A stretch of 64,000 nt of DNA from Pseudomonadota bacterium (GCA_963205435.1 CAUJIV010000099.1:1-64000); one strand, 5' to 3'. Shown: positions 6,908 to 16,218, counted from the first letter of the stretch. A program made the numbers and translations. The notes: generated from the sequence alone by a model not told the origin.

Positions 6908-8112
6908 CGCTTCGACAGCGCCGCCACCGGATCGAGCGCCGCGGCGCGGCGCGCCGGCAGCACGGTGAACAGCACGGCGGTGAGAATGGCGGTGAGCGGG
7001 GCGGCGAGCAGCGCCCACCACGGCGCTGCGAAGGGCACGCCGGGCAGCGCCTGGCCGAGGGCGAGCTGGCCCAGCCTGCCCGCCGCCAGACCGCAGGCGG
7101 CGCCGCCCAGCGCCAGCAGCACGGCCTCGGTGAAGAAGGCGGCGCGGATGGTGGCGCCGGTGGCGCCGAGCGCCTTGAGCAGGCCGATCTCGCGACGGCG
7201 CTGGGTGACGGCGATCAGCATGACGTTCATGACGAGGATGCCGGCCACCGCCAGGCTGATGGCGGCGATGCCGCCGACCACCAGGGTCAGCGTGCGCAGG
7301 ATGCGGTCGAAGGTGGCCAGCACCGCGTCCTGGCTGATCACCGTGACGTCGCGCTCGCCCTCGTGGCGCAGGCGCAGGATTTCCTCGAGGTCCTCCCTGG
7401 CGGGGACGATCTGCTCGCGGCTCTTCGCCTCGACGAGGACGCGGAACAGCGCCTCGGTGTTGAACAGGGCCTGCGCCGCGGCGAGCGGGATGACGACGAT
7501 CTCGTCGGTGTTGAAGCCGAGCGACTGGCCCTGGCGCGCCAGCACGCCGACGATGCGGAAGCGGCGGTCGCCGATGCGCAGCCACTCGCCGAGCGCCGGG
7601 CGCGCGCCGAACAGCTCGGCCGCCACCGTCGCGCCGACGACGCACACCGGCTGGCCGTGGCGCGGGTCGCCGGACGGCAGGAACAGGCCTTGCGCCAGGT
7701 CCATCTGCCGCACCTGGATGAACTCGGCCGTGGTGCCGAGCACCGAGCTCTCGCGGCTGCGGCTGCCGACGCGGACGTCGCCGGCGCCGACGACCAGCGG
7801 GGCGACGCGCAGCACCGCCGGGCTGCGCTTCAGCGCCAGGGCGTCGTCGAGGGTGAGATCGCGCGGCGTCTTGCCGAGCAGCACGCCGGGCATGGCGCCG
7901 GTGGTTTCCGAACGGCCGGGCAGGATGATGACCAGATTGGTGCCGAGCGAACCGAACTGGTTGACCACGTACAGCCGCGCACCCTCGCCGATGGCACTGA
8001 CGGCGACGACGGCGGCGACGCCGATGCCCATGGCGAGCAGGATCAGCGCGGTGCGGCTGCGGTTGCCGTCGAGCACCTGCCAGGCGAAGCGGAGCAGGTC
8101 GGCGAACCTCAT
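6904..8112 (-). CDS. ABC transporter permease, MacB/FtsX type
   Basis: This 402-residue permease has the same layout as the 5017-6216 product: an N-terminal helix (RTALILLAMGIGVAAVVAV), a periplasmic MacB core and a C-terminal FtsX domain (VAGILVMNVMLIAVTQRRREIGLLKALGA), ending in a PARRAAALDPVAALSKR tail. It follows the ATPase gene after a 111-bp gap that holds a short repeat. The stop overlaps the DUF559 start. Two permeases with one ATPase suggests a heterodimeric exporter working with the upstream adaptor. The substrate is unknown. Confidence 0.88.
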   Translation of the reverse strand: MRFADLLRFAWQVLDGNRSRTALILLAMGIGVAAVVAVSAIGEGARLYVVNQFGSLGTNLVIILPGRSETTGAMPGVLLGKTPRDLTLDDALALKRSPAVLRVAPLVVGAGDVRVGSRSRESSVLGTTAEFIQVRQMDLAQGLFLPSGDPRHGQPVCVVGATVAAELFGARPALGEWLRIGDRRFRIVGVLARQGQSLGFNTDEIVVIPLAAAQALFNTEALFRVLVEAKSREQIVPAREDLEEILRLRHEGERDVTVISQDAVLATFDRILRTLTLVVGGIAAISLAVAGILVMNVMLIAVTQRRREIGLLKALGATGATIRAAFFTEAVLLALGGAACGLAAGRLGQLALGQALPGVPFAAPWWALLAAPLTAILTAVLFTVLPARRAAALDPVAALSKR

Positions 8113-8141
8113 TGGGCAGAAACCGCTTTCAGCACGGCGTT

Positions 8142-8214
8142 CGCAGAGGCACGGAGAACACCGAGAAATTCGATGCAGGAATCTCCGTGACCTCCGTGTT
8201 CTCCGTGTTGAATA
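8142..8214. repeat. Intergenic GGAGAACAC/GTGTTCTCC inverted repeat
   Basis: The gap between ATPase and permease holds GAGGCACGGAGAACACCGAG and, on the opposite strand sense, CTCCGTGACCTCCGTGTTCT followed by another CTCCGTG. The CACGGAG/CTCCGTG words are repeated five times, giving a hairpin-forming element. It resembles dispersed intergenic repeats seen in many proteobacteria; no coding role is apparent. Confidence 0.6.
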
Positions 8215-8223
8215 TGTCTTGTG

Positions 8224-8907
8224 TTATCCACCGTCGCTCCTCCTGTCCTCGGCGATTTCGCCGTCGACCATGCGGATGCGGCGCTGCGCGCGCGCGCCGA
8301 TTTCCGGGTCGTGGGTGACGACGATGACGGTGCCGCCGTCGTGATGCACGCGCTCGAGCACCTTCATCACCTCCTGCCCGGTGTGGCGGTCGAGGTTGCC
8401 GGTCGGCTCGTCGGCGAGGATCAGGCGCGGCGCCATCGCCATGGCGCGGGCGATGGCGACGCGCTGGCACTGGCCGCCGGAGAGCTGGTCGGGCCGGTGG
8501 CCGGCGCGCTCGGCCAGGCCGTAGTCGGCGAGCAGCCGCGCGAGGCGGCGCTGGCGCTCCTCCGCGGCGATGCCGGCCAGCACCATCGGCAGCTCGACGT
8601 TCTGCGCCGCGCTCAGCCGCGGCACGAGATGGAAGAACTGGAAGACGAAGCCGATCGTCTCGCGCCGCACTCGCGCCAGCTCGTCGTCGCCGAGGCCGGT
8701 GACGTCGCGGCCGTCGAGCAGGTAGCGCCCGGCGCTTGGCCGGTCGAGCAGCCCCAGCACGTTGAGCAGCGTCGACTTGCCCGAGCCGGACGGCCCCATG
8801 ATCGAGAGGTACTCGGCGCGGCCGATGGCGAGGTCGACGCCGCGCAGGGCATGCACTTCCTCGCCGCCGTCGCGGTCGACGCGCTCGATGCCGCTGAGAC
8901 GGATCAT
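8224..8907 (-). CDS. ABC transporter ATP-binding protein (LolD/MacB type)
   Basis: The 227-residue ATPase shows Walker [11 protein letters not shown]-loop [11 protein letters not shown] signature [14 protein letters not shown], Walker [13 protein letters not shown] and the H-loop VVTHDP. The ATG at 8907 overlaps the adaptor stop (ATGA), so adaptor and ATPase are probably translationally coupled; the longer form in the ORF track runs through the adaptor gene and is rejected. It should power the two MacB-type permeases downstream. The glutamine after LSGGQ is followed by CQ, a minor variation. Confidence 0.92.
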   Translation of the reverse strand: MIRLSGIERVDRDGGEEVHALRGVDLAIGRAEYLSIMGPSGSGKSTLLNVLGLLDRPSAGRYLLDGRDVTGLGDDELARVRRETIGFVFQFFHLVPRLSAAQNVELPMVLAGIAAEERQRRLARLLADYGLAERAGHRPDQLSGGQCQRVAIARAMAMAPRLILADEPTGNLDRHTGQEVMKVLERVHHDGGTVIVVTHDPEIGARAQRRIRMVDGEIAEDRRSDGG

Positions 8908-10079
8908 GGTTTTTTTGGCGGCGCCGCTCCCGCTTCGACGACGGCCCGGGCGCCGGCCTTGACGCCGGCGCGCTCGAGCGAGGTGACGACGCGCTCGCCG
9001 CGCTCGAGGCCGCCCGTCACCTCGGTGTGCTCCCAGTTGCTCAGGCCGGTCTCGATGCGTCGCTCCTCCAGCCGGCCGCCGGCGCCCAGCACCAGCACGC
9101 GGTTGCCCGGCATCAGCGCGCTGGTCGGGATGCGCAGGACGCCGTCGCGCGCCTCGGTGACGACCTCGATGTCGGCGCTGTAGCCGACCAGCAGGTGGCC
9201 GGCCTCGGCCGGGCGGTCGAAGGCGACTTCCACCTCGACGGTGCGCGCCTGCTTTTCCAGCGCCAGCACGTAGGGCGCGATGCGCCGCACCCTGCCGTCG
9301 AAGTGGCGGCCGCGGTAGGCGTCGAGGGTGATGCGCGCCGGCATGCCGATGGCGATCCGCGCGGCATCGACCTCGTCGATCGGCGCCGAGACGTAGAGGC
9401 AGGAATCGTCGATCAGGTCGATCGCCGGCAGGGTCGGGATGCCCGGCGGCGAGGGCGTGAGGAATTCGCCGACCTCGCCGTTGATCTCGGCGACGACGCC
9501 GTCGAAGGGGGCCCTGACCACGGTGCGCGCGGTGTCGGCGCGCGAGGCGGCGATGCGCGCCCGCGCTTCCTGCGCCTGGGCGCGGGCGGAGGCGCAGCCG
9601 GCCTGCTTCGCCCGCGCCTCGCTCTCGACGCGGTCGACCTGCCCCTCGGAGACGAAGCCCTTGTCGCGCAGCTGGCGGCTGCGCGCGGCCTCGCGCCGGG
9701 CGTTGTCGGCCAGCAGGCAAGCCTCGTTCACCCGTGCCTGCGCCGACAGCAACTGCTCGGCGGCGATGCGCTCGCGCGCGGCGAGGTCCTCGTTCCACAG
9801 CTCGACCAGCACCTGTCCTGCCTTGACGCGGTCGCCCTTGCGCGCCAGCAGCCGGTCGATGCGCCCGCCCAGCGGCGGCGCCAGCTTCGAGCGGCGGCAG
9901 GCGGCGACCGAGCCGGCGCGGGTGTTGGCGACGTTCGCCTCGACCCGGCCGCTGTCGACCGCGGCGACCGTGACCGCGACCGGCTTCGGCCGCGTCAGGT
10001 AGACCAGCAGCGCGGCCAGCGCGGCGAGGACGATGACGGCAATCAGCGCGCGCCGCGCGAAGGGAGAAAAATGGCTCAT
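8904..10079 (-). CDS. Periplasmic adaptor (membrane fusion) protein, HlyD/MacA-like
   Basis: A 391-residue protein with an N-terminal signal anchor (RRALIAVIVLAALAALLVYL), a biotinyl-lipoyl-like half motif (KLAPPLGGRIDRLLARKGDRVKAGQVLVEL), a helical hairpin (residues about 105-190), the second half motif (TVVRAPFDGVVAEINGEVGE) and C-terminal beta-barrel and membrane-proximal domains. It would link an inner-membrane ABC exporter to the outer membrane or periplasm. Three cysteines occur within or near the hairpin, unusual for this family. It begins the adaptor-ATPase-permease run, downstream of a hydrolase gene. Confidence 0.9.
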   Translation of the reverse strand: MSHFSPFARRALIAVIVLAALAALLVYLTRPKPVAVTVAAVDSGRVEANVANTRAGSVAACRRSKLAPPLGGRIDRLLARKGDRVKAGQVLVELWNEDLAARERIAAEQLLSAQARVNEACLLADNARREAARSRQLRDKGFVSEGQVDRVESEARAKQAGCASARAQAQEARARIAASRADTARTVVRAPFDGVVAEINGEVGEFLTPSPPGIPTLPAIDLIDDSCLYVSAPIDEVDAARIAIGMPARITLDAYRGRHFDGRVRRIAPYVLALEKQARTVEVEVAFDRPAEAGHLLVGYSADIEVVTEARDGVLRIPTSALMPGNRVLVLGAGGRLEERRIETGLSNWEHTEVTGGLERGERVVTSLERAGVKAGARAVVEAGAAPPKKP

Positions 10080-10123
10080 GCCGCCATTATGCCGTGCCGC
10101 TGCCGCCGCTGCCGGGCGGGGTA

Positions 10124-10933
10124 TCAGGCCGGAGGGTTTTCAGGCCCTATGAAACCGCGCAGGGCATCGAGCACGGCGTCGGGATATTCCGCCATCAGGG
10201 CGTGGCCGCAGCCCTCGATGACGGCGGTGCGCGCGTCCGCCATGCTGGCGGCCAGCTTGGCGGCGCCGCGCGGTGAAGTCATCAGGTCGCGGCTGCCGAC
10301 GACCAGCAGCGCCGGACAGCGCAGGGCCGTCGCCGCCTCGGCGCCGCGCTGGTAGTCGTTGCAGGCGCCGAGGTCGTTGAAGAGGACGCCGGGGGCGGCG
10401 CGCTGCATCAGGCGCAGGCCGGCGCCCATCAGCCAGTGGCCGGGCTGGCGGTTGCCGCCGAGGGCGCCGCGCGGACCGTGCGACCAGAGGTTGACCATGC
10501 CCTCGGCGCGGGTGCGGTCGTCGCGCGCGGCAGCGAGCAGGGCATCCGAGACCGGCATCGGCACGGCGGTGCCGACGAGGGCGATCCTCGTCACGCGCTG
10601 CGGCAGGCGCGCCGCCGCTTCCAGCGCAATCAGCGAGCCCATGCTGTGGCCGACCAGGGCCGCCTGCGCCACGCCGGCGGCGTCGAGCAGCGCAACCAGC
10701 CAGCCGGCCTGCATCTCGACTGTCGGCAGCAGTGGGCCGGCGGAGCGACCGTGGCCGGGCAGGTCGGGCGCCAGCACGCAAAAGCCGTGATGGGCGAACC
10801 AGCGCGTCTGCAGGTTCCACACGCTGTGGTCGTTGGCCGCGCCATGGATGAAGACGACGGCCGGCAGCGCGGGGTCGCAGGGTCGGCCGCCGGTGTAGGC
10901 GTAGGCTTTCGTGTCCTTGACGGTCAGTTCCAT
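10124..10933 (-). CDS. Alpha/beta hydrolase
   Basis: The 269-residue protein has the canonical features of the alpha/beta-hydrolase fold: an oxyanion HG (VVFIHGAANDHSVW), the nucleophile elbow GHSMGS around residue 95, an acid in VVGSRDLMTS, and the catalytic histidine in EGCGHALMAEYP. No signal peptide is seen, so it is probably cytoplasmic. Esterase, lactonase or C-C hydrolase activity is possible and cannot be narrowed further. It lies upstream of the efflux genes on the same strand, with a 44-bp gap to the adaptor gene. Confidence 0.85.
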   Translation of the reverse strand: MELTVKDTKAYAYTGGRPCDPALPAVVFIHGAANDHSVWNLQTRWFAHHGFCVLAPDLPGHGRSAGPLLPTVEMQAGWLVALLDAAGVAQAALVGHSMGSLIALEAAARLPQRVTRIALVGTAVPMPVSDALLAAARDDRTRAEGMVNLWSHGPRGALGGNRQPGHWLMGAGLRLMQRAAPGVLFNDLGACNDYQRGAEAATALRCPALLVVGSRDLMTSPRGAAKLAASMADARTAVIEGCGHALMAEYPDAVLDALRGFIGPENPPA

Positions 10934-10950
10934 GGGGGGTGAGTAGTGGG

Positions 10951-11020
10951 CAGTTGTCAGTTTTCAGCTGTCAGTTATCAGCGGACAGTTATCAGTTGTC
11001 AGTTATCAGTAGGCAGTGGG
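10951..11020. repeat. Tandem CAGTTATCAG-type intergenic repeat
   Basis: The words CAGTTGTCAG, CAGCTGTCAG and CAGTTATCAG recur about every 10-18 bases between metY and the hydrolase gene. Units are short and imperfect with no unique spacers, so this is a simple intergenic repeat and not a CRISPR array. Confidence 0.6.
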
Positions 11021-11064
11021 CGGCGAAAGGTGAGGGGGGGAAGGAGAGGATGTTCCGCCCGATG

Positions 11065-12363
11065 TCAGCGCTTGCCGCTCGCCGCCTTCAGGCCGGTGTC
11101 GAGGTCGGCGATCAGGTCGTCGGCGTCCTCCAGGCCGATCGACAGGCGCACCGTGCCCTCTTCGATGCCGGCGGCGCGCAGGGCCTCGGCGGACATGCGG
11201 AAGTGGGTGGTGCTGGCCGGATGGATGACCAGACTCTTGGCGTCGCCGACATTGGCCAGATGGGAGAAGACGCGCAGCGACTCGATGAACTTGCGCCCGG
11301 CATCGCGTCCGCCCTCGAGGACGAAGCTGAACACCGCGCCGCAGCCGCGCGGCAGCAGCCGCTTCGCCAGGGCGTGGTCGGGATGGCTCTCCAGTTCCGG
11401 ATAGGACACCGCGGCAACCGCCGGGTGGCCGGCGAGGTGGGCGACGACGCGCCGCGTGTTGTCGATGTGGCGCTGCATGCGCAGCGGCAGCGTCTCCAGC
11501 CCCTGCAGCAGCTGGAAGGCGGTCATCGGCCCCATGCAGGCGCCGAAGTCGCGCAGGCCCTCGCGCCGCGCCCGCAGCAGGAAGGCGGCGACGGTGGACT
11601 CCTCGGCGAAGTCCATGCCATGGAAGCCGGCGTAGGGCTCGGTCAGCGTCGGGAATTTGCCCGACTTCTCCCAGTCGAAAGTGCCGCCGTCGACCAGCAG
11701 GCCGCCGATGGCGACACCGTGGCCGCCGAGGAACTTGGTCGCCGAGTGGAAGACGAGGTCGGCGCCCAGCTCGAAGGGGCGCATCAGGTAGGGCGTGGTG
11801 AAAGTCGAGTCGACCAGCAGCGGCAGCGCCGCTTCGTGGGCGATGGCTGCGACGGCCGGCACGTCGAGCACGTCGAGGCCCGGATTGCCGAGGGTCTCGC
11901 CGAGCAGCAGGCGCGTGTTCGGCCGAATGGCGGCGCGCCAGGCGTCGAGGCTGCGCGGGTCGACGAAGGTCGTCTCGATGCCGAAGCGCGGCAGGGTGTA
12001 TTCGAGCAGGTTGTGCGAGCCGCCATAGAGCGCGCGCGAGGCGACGATGTGGCCGCCGGCGCCGGTCAGCGTGGCGATGGCCAGGTGCAGCGCCGCCTGG
12101 CCGGAGGCCGTGGCGATGGCGCCGACGCCGCCCTCCAGCGCGGCGATGCGCTCCTCCAGCACGGCGTTGGTCGGGTTGGAGAGGCGCGAATAGACGTGCC
12201 CGGCGCGCTCCATGTTGAAGAGCGAGGCGGCCTGCTCGGTGTCCTTGAAGACGAAGCTGGTGGTCAGGTAGATCGGCGCGGCGCGGGCGCCGAACTGCGG
12301 GTCGGGCTGCTGGCCGGCATGCAGGCTGAGGGTGTCGAAGCGGTAGGCAGCGGTCTTGCTCAT
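11065..12363 (-). CDS. metY: O-acetylhomoserine sulfhydrylase (aminocarboxypropyltransferase)
   Basis: A 432-residue PLP enzyme of the Cys/Met metabolism family. N-terminal [27 protein letters not shown] and YSRLSNPT are typical of the long (about 430 aa) MetY subgroup and not of the shorter MetB/MetC enzymes. The PLP lysine is in [10 protein letters not shown] around residue 210, and the C-terminal [11 protein letters not shown] is conserved. It should convert O-acetylhomoserine and sulfide to homocysteine (methionine synthesis). The gene stands alone on the minus strand. A methanethiol-using variant cannot be excluded. Confidence 0.92.
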   Translation of the reverse strand: MSKTAAYRFDTLSLHAGQQPDPQFGARAAPIYLTTSFVFKDTEQAASLFNMERAGHVYSRLSNPTNAVLEERIAALEGGVGAIATASGQAALHLAIATLTGAGGHIVASRALYGGSHNLLEYTLPRFGIETTFVDPRSLDAWRAAIRPNTRLLLGETLGNPGLDVLDVPAVAAIAHEAALPLLVDSTFTTPYLMRPFELGADLVFHSATKFLGGHGVAIGGLLVDGGTFDWEKSGKFPTLTEPYAGFHGMDFAEESTVAAFLLRARREGLRDFGACMGPMTAFQLLQGLETLPLRMQRHIDNTRRVVAHLAGHPAVAAVSYPELESHPDHALAKRLLPRGCGAVFSFVLEGGRDAGRKFIESLRVFSHLANVGDAKSLVIHPASTTHFRMSAEALRAAGIEEGTVRLSIGLEDADDLIADLDTGLKAASGKR

Positions 12364-12422
12364 CGATGGCGGGCTTTCTTCCGGCCCTGCCGGAAAGAGG
12401 ATGCGGCATCCCGGCGCCCGGC

Positions 12423-12632
12423 TTATGCCGGGACGTCGGGCTCGATCAGGCGCTCGAGGGCGGCGATGCGGTCCTTCAGCAACAGCTTGCGCTTCTTCAA
12501 CCGGCGCAGCATCAGTTCGTCGTGCGGCGAAAACTGCAGCAGCCGCTCGATGATCTCGTCGAGATCGCGGTGCTCGACCTGGGTCTCGTGCAGCTTGAGG
12601 CGCAGGCTGGCGATGTCCTCGGCTTCCTTCAT
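12423..12632 (-). CDS. DUF465/YdcH family protein
   Basis: The conserved region begins MKEAEDIASLRLKLHETQVEHRDLDEIIERL, so the ATG at 12632 is chosen and the longer ORF start rejected. The 69-residue product is two charged helices with a KKRKLLLKDRIAALE end, the usual small DUF465 coiled-coil protein found across proteobacteria. Its function is not established. It sits 59 bp before metY on the same strand and may be cotranscribed. Confidence 0.8.
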   Translation of the reverse strand: MKEAEDIASLRLKLHETQVEHRDLDEIIERLLQFSPHDELMLRRLKKRKLLLKDRIAALERLIEPDVPA

Positions 12633-12764
12633 GCGCCTATTATGCGGTGGCGCCGGCAAAAACAACAGCGTGCGCAGGGCCATCCCCCGAGTCGCCGGCA
12701 GCGGGGTTGAAAGCGCCCTTTCGGGACCCATCTAGGAGCCGTGGAGCAGCATGAGGAACACGGC

Positions 12765-12998
12765 ATGATGATCGTCTTCGACAACCCGCTGATGCATGTG
12801 GTGGATTACCCGGCGCAGGACGCCGTCGAGCTGATCGACAAGCGCTTGAACAAGGGCGTCCTGATGCGCGACGGCGCGGCCGAGCGCTTCCGCGCCGACT
12901 TCATGGCGCTGGTGACCGGGGAGTCGGACATCGAGGCCTTCGGCGAGCTGCTGGAGCAGTACGGCACCTTCCTCAACCAGCCCGCCATCTACCACTGA
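12765..12998 (+). CDS. DUF3567 family protein
   Basis: The 77-residue product (MMIVFDNPLMHVVDYPAQDAVELIDKR, LMRDGAAERFRADFMALV, LLEQYGTFLNQPAIYH) fits the small DUF3567 family, which I know from Betaproteobacteria. The ATG at 12765, after an AGGAA stretch, is preferred over 12741 because family members start near this point; 12741 remains possible. Function unknown. The gene is divergent from the DUF465 gene and followed by greB on the same strand. Confidence 0.75.
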   Translation: MMIVFDNPLMHVVDYPAQDAVELIDKRLNKGVLMRDGAAERFRADFMALVTGESDIEAFGELLEQYGTFLNQPAIYH

Positions 12999-13083
12999 GG
13001 GCCTTGCCGGGGCAGCGCGCAGCACCGCCCTGGAGGGCAGCTTCCCCGCCGGTGTTCGGGCACGTGTTCTGCTGCGCGCCGGC

Positions 13084-13089
13084 TATAAT
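13084..13089 (+). promoter_or_regulatory. Candidate -10 box of greB
   Basis: A perfect TATAAT lies 42 bp before the greB start. The -35 region is weak, so only the -10 element is claimed. Confidence 0.45.
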
Positions 13090-13125
13090 TCGCCGGTTCG
13101 CCGCCAGTGGCCTGCATTGCCCGCC

Positions 13126-13680
13126 ATGAACAAGGCCTTCGTCAGGGAAAACGACAACGATTCCGCCGAAGAAGAGGACTTCGAGGCTGCGCCGTCGCTG
13201 CCGCAGGGCGCGAAGAACTACATGACGGCGCGCGGACACGCCCTCCTCAAGGCGGAGTTGGCGCAGCTGGTGAAGAGCGAGCGCCCGGCCCTGGTGCAGA
13301 CCGTGGCCTGGGCGGCCGCCAACGGCGACCGCTCGGAGAACGGCGACTATATCTACGGCAAGAAGCGGCTGCGCGAGATCGACCGGCGTATCCGCTTCCT
13401 CATGAAACGGCTGGAGAGCGCCGAAGTGGTGCGGCCGGAAGACCAGGAAAACACGGAGCAGGTGTTCTTCGGCGCCACCGTCACCGTTTGCGACGCCGAC
13501 GGCGGCGAGGCCGCCTACCAGATCGTCGGCATCGACGAGGCCGCGGCCGGCGAAGGCCGCATCAGCTGGATCTCGCCGCTTGCCCGCGCCCTGCTCAAGG
13601 CGCGGATCGGCGACGCCGTGCGCTTTGCCAGCCCGTCCGGGCCGCGCGAGCTGGAAATCATCGACATCCGCTACCTCTGA
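13126..13680 (+). CDS. greB: Transcription elongation factor GreB
   Basis: The product (184 residues from MNKAFVREN) has the GreA/GreB coiled-coil N-terminal domain (MTARGHALLKAELAQL to MKRLESAEVV) with the acidic tip DRSENGDYIYGKKRLREIDRRIRFL. The C-terminal FKBP-like domain contains VGIDEAA...GRISWISPLARALL. These favour GreB over GreA, and the extra N-terminal acidic stretch is common in betaproteobacterial GreB. It stimulates RNA cleavage by backtracked RNA polymerase. The ATG at 13117 gives a slightly longer alternative. A TATAAT box lies upstream. It is convergent with the histidine-kinase gene. Confidence 0.9.
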   Translation: MNKAFVRENDNDSAEEEDFEAAPSLPQGAKNYMTARGHALLKAELAQLVKSERPALVQTVAWAAANGDRSENGDYIYGKKRLREIDRRIRFLMKRLESAEVVRPEDQENTEQVFFGATVTVCDADGGEAAYQIVGIDEAAAGEGRISWISPLARALLKARIGDAVRFASPSGPRELEIIDIRYL

Positions 13681-13683
13681 GCG

Positions 13684-13697
13684 GCCGCCGCGGCGGC
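13684..13697. terminator. GC palindrome between convergent greB and kinase genes
   Basis: GCCGCCGCGGCGGC fills the 18-bp gap between two convergent stop codons. It may act as a bidirectional transcription barrier but lacks a T-tract. Confidence 0.3.
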
Positions 13698-13698
13698 G

Positions 13699-16218
13699 TC
13701 AGCGCCGCTTCGCCAGCGAAAACCAGAACGTGGCGCCGGCATCGGGCGCGGCCTCGGCCCAGACGCGGCCGCCGTGGCGCTCGACGATGCGCTTGACGAT
13801 GGCCAGGCCGACGCCGGTGCCGGGGAAGTCGCGCTCGGTGTGCATGCGCTGGAACATGCCGAAAAGCTTGGTGGCGTACTGCATGTCGAAGCCGGCGCCG
13901 TTGTCGCGCACGAAGACGGTGACGCTGTCGGGCGTCTCGCTGGCGCCGACCTCCACTTGCGGTTGCTCCCGCTTGCCCGAATACTTCAGCGCGTTGCCGA
14001 TCAGGTTGTCGAACACCTGCCGCAGCATGGCGGCATCGCCCCAGACGCTGCCGAGCCGGCCGATGGCGACCTTGGCGGCCGGATGCGAGACGGCCTGCTC
14101 GTCCCAGGTGGCCTGGGCCAGCGCCGTCAGGTCGACCTCCTTGCGGTTGAGCGCCGCCTGGCTGGCGCGCGAGTACTCGAGGATGTCGTCGATCAGGTCG
14201 CCCATGCGATTGGTGTTGCGCACGATGCGCTCGAGCAGGTCGCGGCTGCTCTCGGACAGGGCGAACTCCTCCGAATCCTGCAGGATGCGCGAAAAGCCGT
14301 TGATGGCGCGCAGCGGCGCGCGCAGGTCGTGGGAGACCGAGTAGGAGAAGGACTCGAGCTCGCGGTTGGCGCGCGCCAGCTCCTCGGTGCGCTCGGCGAC
14401 GCGCTGTTCGAGGGACTCGTTCAGGGCGCGGATCTCCTGCTCGGCCAGCACCTGCTCGGTGACGTCCTGCAGCGTGCCGACGGTGCGCAGCGGCGCGCCG
14501 TCGGCGGCGAACTCGGTCTCGCCCTGCTCGCGCACGTGCTTGACGCGCCCGTCGGCCAGTTGCAGGCGATGCACGATCTCGTAGGCGCTGCGCCGGCTGA
14601 CCGACTCGCGCCGCGCCGCGGCGACCCGCTCGCGGTCCTCGGGGTGGATCACGGCGGTGAACGTGTCGTAGGACGCGGCCTGGCGCTTCGGCTCGACCTC
14701 GAAGATGCGGTAGATCTCGTCCGACCAGTGGATGGCCTGGCTGGCGAGGTCGAGCTCCCAGCTGCCGATGTGCGCCATGCGCTGCGCCTCGCGCAGCCGC
14801 GCCTCGCTCGCCAGCAGCGCCTGGCGCGCCTGGCGGATTTCGGTGACGTCGCGAAACACGCTGAGGACGCTCGGCTTGCCGTCGCTGCTGAAGCCGGTCG
14901 GGCTGATGTCGACGTAGAAGACGCGGCCGTCCTTGCGCTGCACCGGCATGTCCGGCACCAGACCGTACTTGCCGCCGGTCATGTCCTGCAGCGCCTCGGC
15001 GACCCGCTCCCTCGCCTCCGGCGGATGCAGGTCGAAGGCGGTCATCGACTGCAGTTCGCCGCTGCTGTAGCCGAGCATGCGACAGATGGCCGGATTGGCC
15101 ATGACCAGGCGCTTGCTGGCGGCGTCGGCGACGAGGATGCCTTCCTGCACATTGTCGAAAATGGCGCGCAGGCCGGTTTCCGACTCGCGCAGCCGCTCCT
15201 CGGTCAGGCGCTGGCGCGCCATGATGCGCTCCTCGTATTGCAGCCGGCGGAAGATCACCCGGAAAAAGGCGCCGAAGACGGCGGCGATCAGCAGGCCGCT
15301 GAGGATGGCGCGCACGGTGAAGCGCAGGCTCGCCTCATAGACGCGATCGAGCGGCAGGCCGACCAGCACGCCGGCGGACTGGTCCGGCAGCCAGTGGTAG
15401 GCGACCAGGTGCGCCTGCTCGCCGAGGAAGCGGCTGTCCTCGAAGACGCCCTCGCTCGACGCCGGCTTGCCGTCGCGGAAGGCGGCGCTGCCGGCATAGC
15501 TGTCGCTGCCCCGTCCCCCGGCCAGGGAATGGCGGAACACCGGCGCGCCGTCCGGCCTGAGCAGGACGACCGTGGTTTCCGGCGGCAGCTTCATGTCCTC
15601 GTAAAACCGCGCAAGGAAGCTCGTCGCGATGCCGGCGACGGCGACGCCGCCGAAGCTGCCGTCGGCCAGGCTGATGCGCCGCGAGAGGGGAATGACGCTT
15701 TCCGCGCCGAGGGGATTGCGGATTTCCCGGCCGACGTGGCCGGCTTCGTCGGCATGCGCCTGGAAGAAGGCGAGGCTTTCCAGGCCGACCGGCTCGACGG
15801 CCTGGACCGGCTGCTCGTTGGCGCGCGCCATCATCCTGCCCGCCAGCGGCTGGATGCCGTAAAAGGCCAGCTGGGGCAACCGTACGGGGTGGCGCCACAG
15901 CTGCCTCTGCGCCGAGTATTCGCTGACCCGCGCCGGCCCACCCTTGGTGGCGAACGGAGCGGCAAGCTCCTGCAGCGCCCTGTCCGTCTCGCCGAAGGTG
16001 CGCGCCAGATGCTCCTCGAGCACCCGCGCCAGGATGCGGTTCTGCTGCGTTGCCGAATCGAGCGCGTTGTCACGGTTGGTGAGAACGATGCGCAGCATGA
16101 AAACGACCAGCACGGCCACCAGCAGCAGATAGACGGCCAGCAGGACGTGGCGGATGCGCGCGAAGGGGCGCGAGGAGGCGGATCGCGCGGCGCTGCCGAG
16201 GCCGGAATCGGGAGCCAT
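13699..16218 (-). CDS. PAS-domain sensor histidine kinase with periplasmic sensor
   Basis: From ATG 16218 the protein has 839 residues: a helix at about 22-42 (VLLAVYLLLVAVLVVFML), a periplasmic Cache-like sensor domain, a second helix near 305-325, two PAS domains (LRAIFDNVQEGILVAD; and WELDLASQAIHWSDEIYRIFE with its PAC region), a HisKA domain with H-box SVSHDLRAPLRAINGF, and HATPase_c with GNALKY, DNGAGFD and GTGVGLAIV. It autophosphorylates on the H-box histidine; no receiver partner is encoded next door, so it is an orphan kinase. The layout is close to bacteriophytochrome-like HisKA kinases. The longer ORF start is less likely. The ligand is unknown. Confidence 0.88.
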   Translation of the reverse strand: MAPDSGLGSAARSASSRPFARIRHVLLAVYLLLVAVLVVFMLRIVLTNRDNALDSATQQNRILARVLEEHLARTFGETDRALQELAAPFATKGGPARVSEYSAQRQLWRHPVRLPQLAFYGIQPLAGRMMARANEQPVQAVEPVGLESLAFFQAHADEAGHVGREIRNPLGAESVIPLSRRISLADGSFGGVAVAGIATSFLARFYEDMKLPPETTVVLLRPDGAPVFRHSLAGGRGSDSYAGSAAFRDGKPASSEGVFEDSRFLGEQAHLVAYHWLPDQSAGVLVGLPLDRVYEASLRFTVRAILSGLLIAAVFGAFFRVIFRRLQYEERIMARQRLTEERLRESETGLRAIFDNVQEGILVADAASKRLVMANPAICRMLGYSSGELQSMTAFDLHPPEARERVAEALQDMTGGKYGLVPDMPVQRKDGRVFYVDISPTGFSSDGKPSVLSVFRDVTEIRQARQALLASEARLREAQRMAHIGSWELDLASQAIHWSDEIYRIFEVEPKRQAASYDTFTAVIHPEDRERVAAARRESVSRRSAYEIVHRLQLADGRVKHVREQGETEFAADGAPLRTVGTLQDVTEQVLAEQEIRALNESLEQRVAERTEELARANRELESFSYSVSHDLRAPLRAINGFSRILQDSEEFALSESSRDLLERIVRNTNRMGDLIDDILEYSRASQAALNRKEVDLTALAQATWDEQAVSHPAAKVAIGRLGSVWGDAAMLRQVFDNLIGNALKYSGKREQPQVEVGASETPDSVTVFVRDNGAGFDMQYATKLFGMFQRMHTERDFPGTGVGLAIVKRIVERHGGRVWAEAAPDAGATFWFSLAKRR

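Noticed and set aside
10951-11020. Possible CRISPR array
   Set aside because: Units are about 10 bases, imperfect and without unique spacers of constant length; no cas genes nearby.
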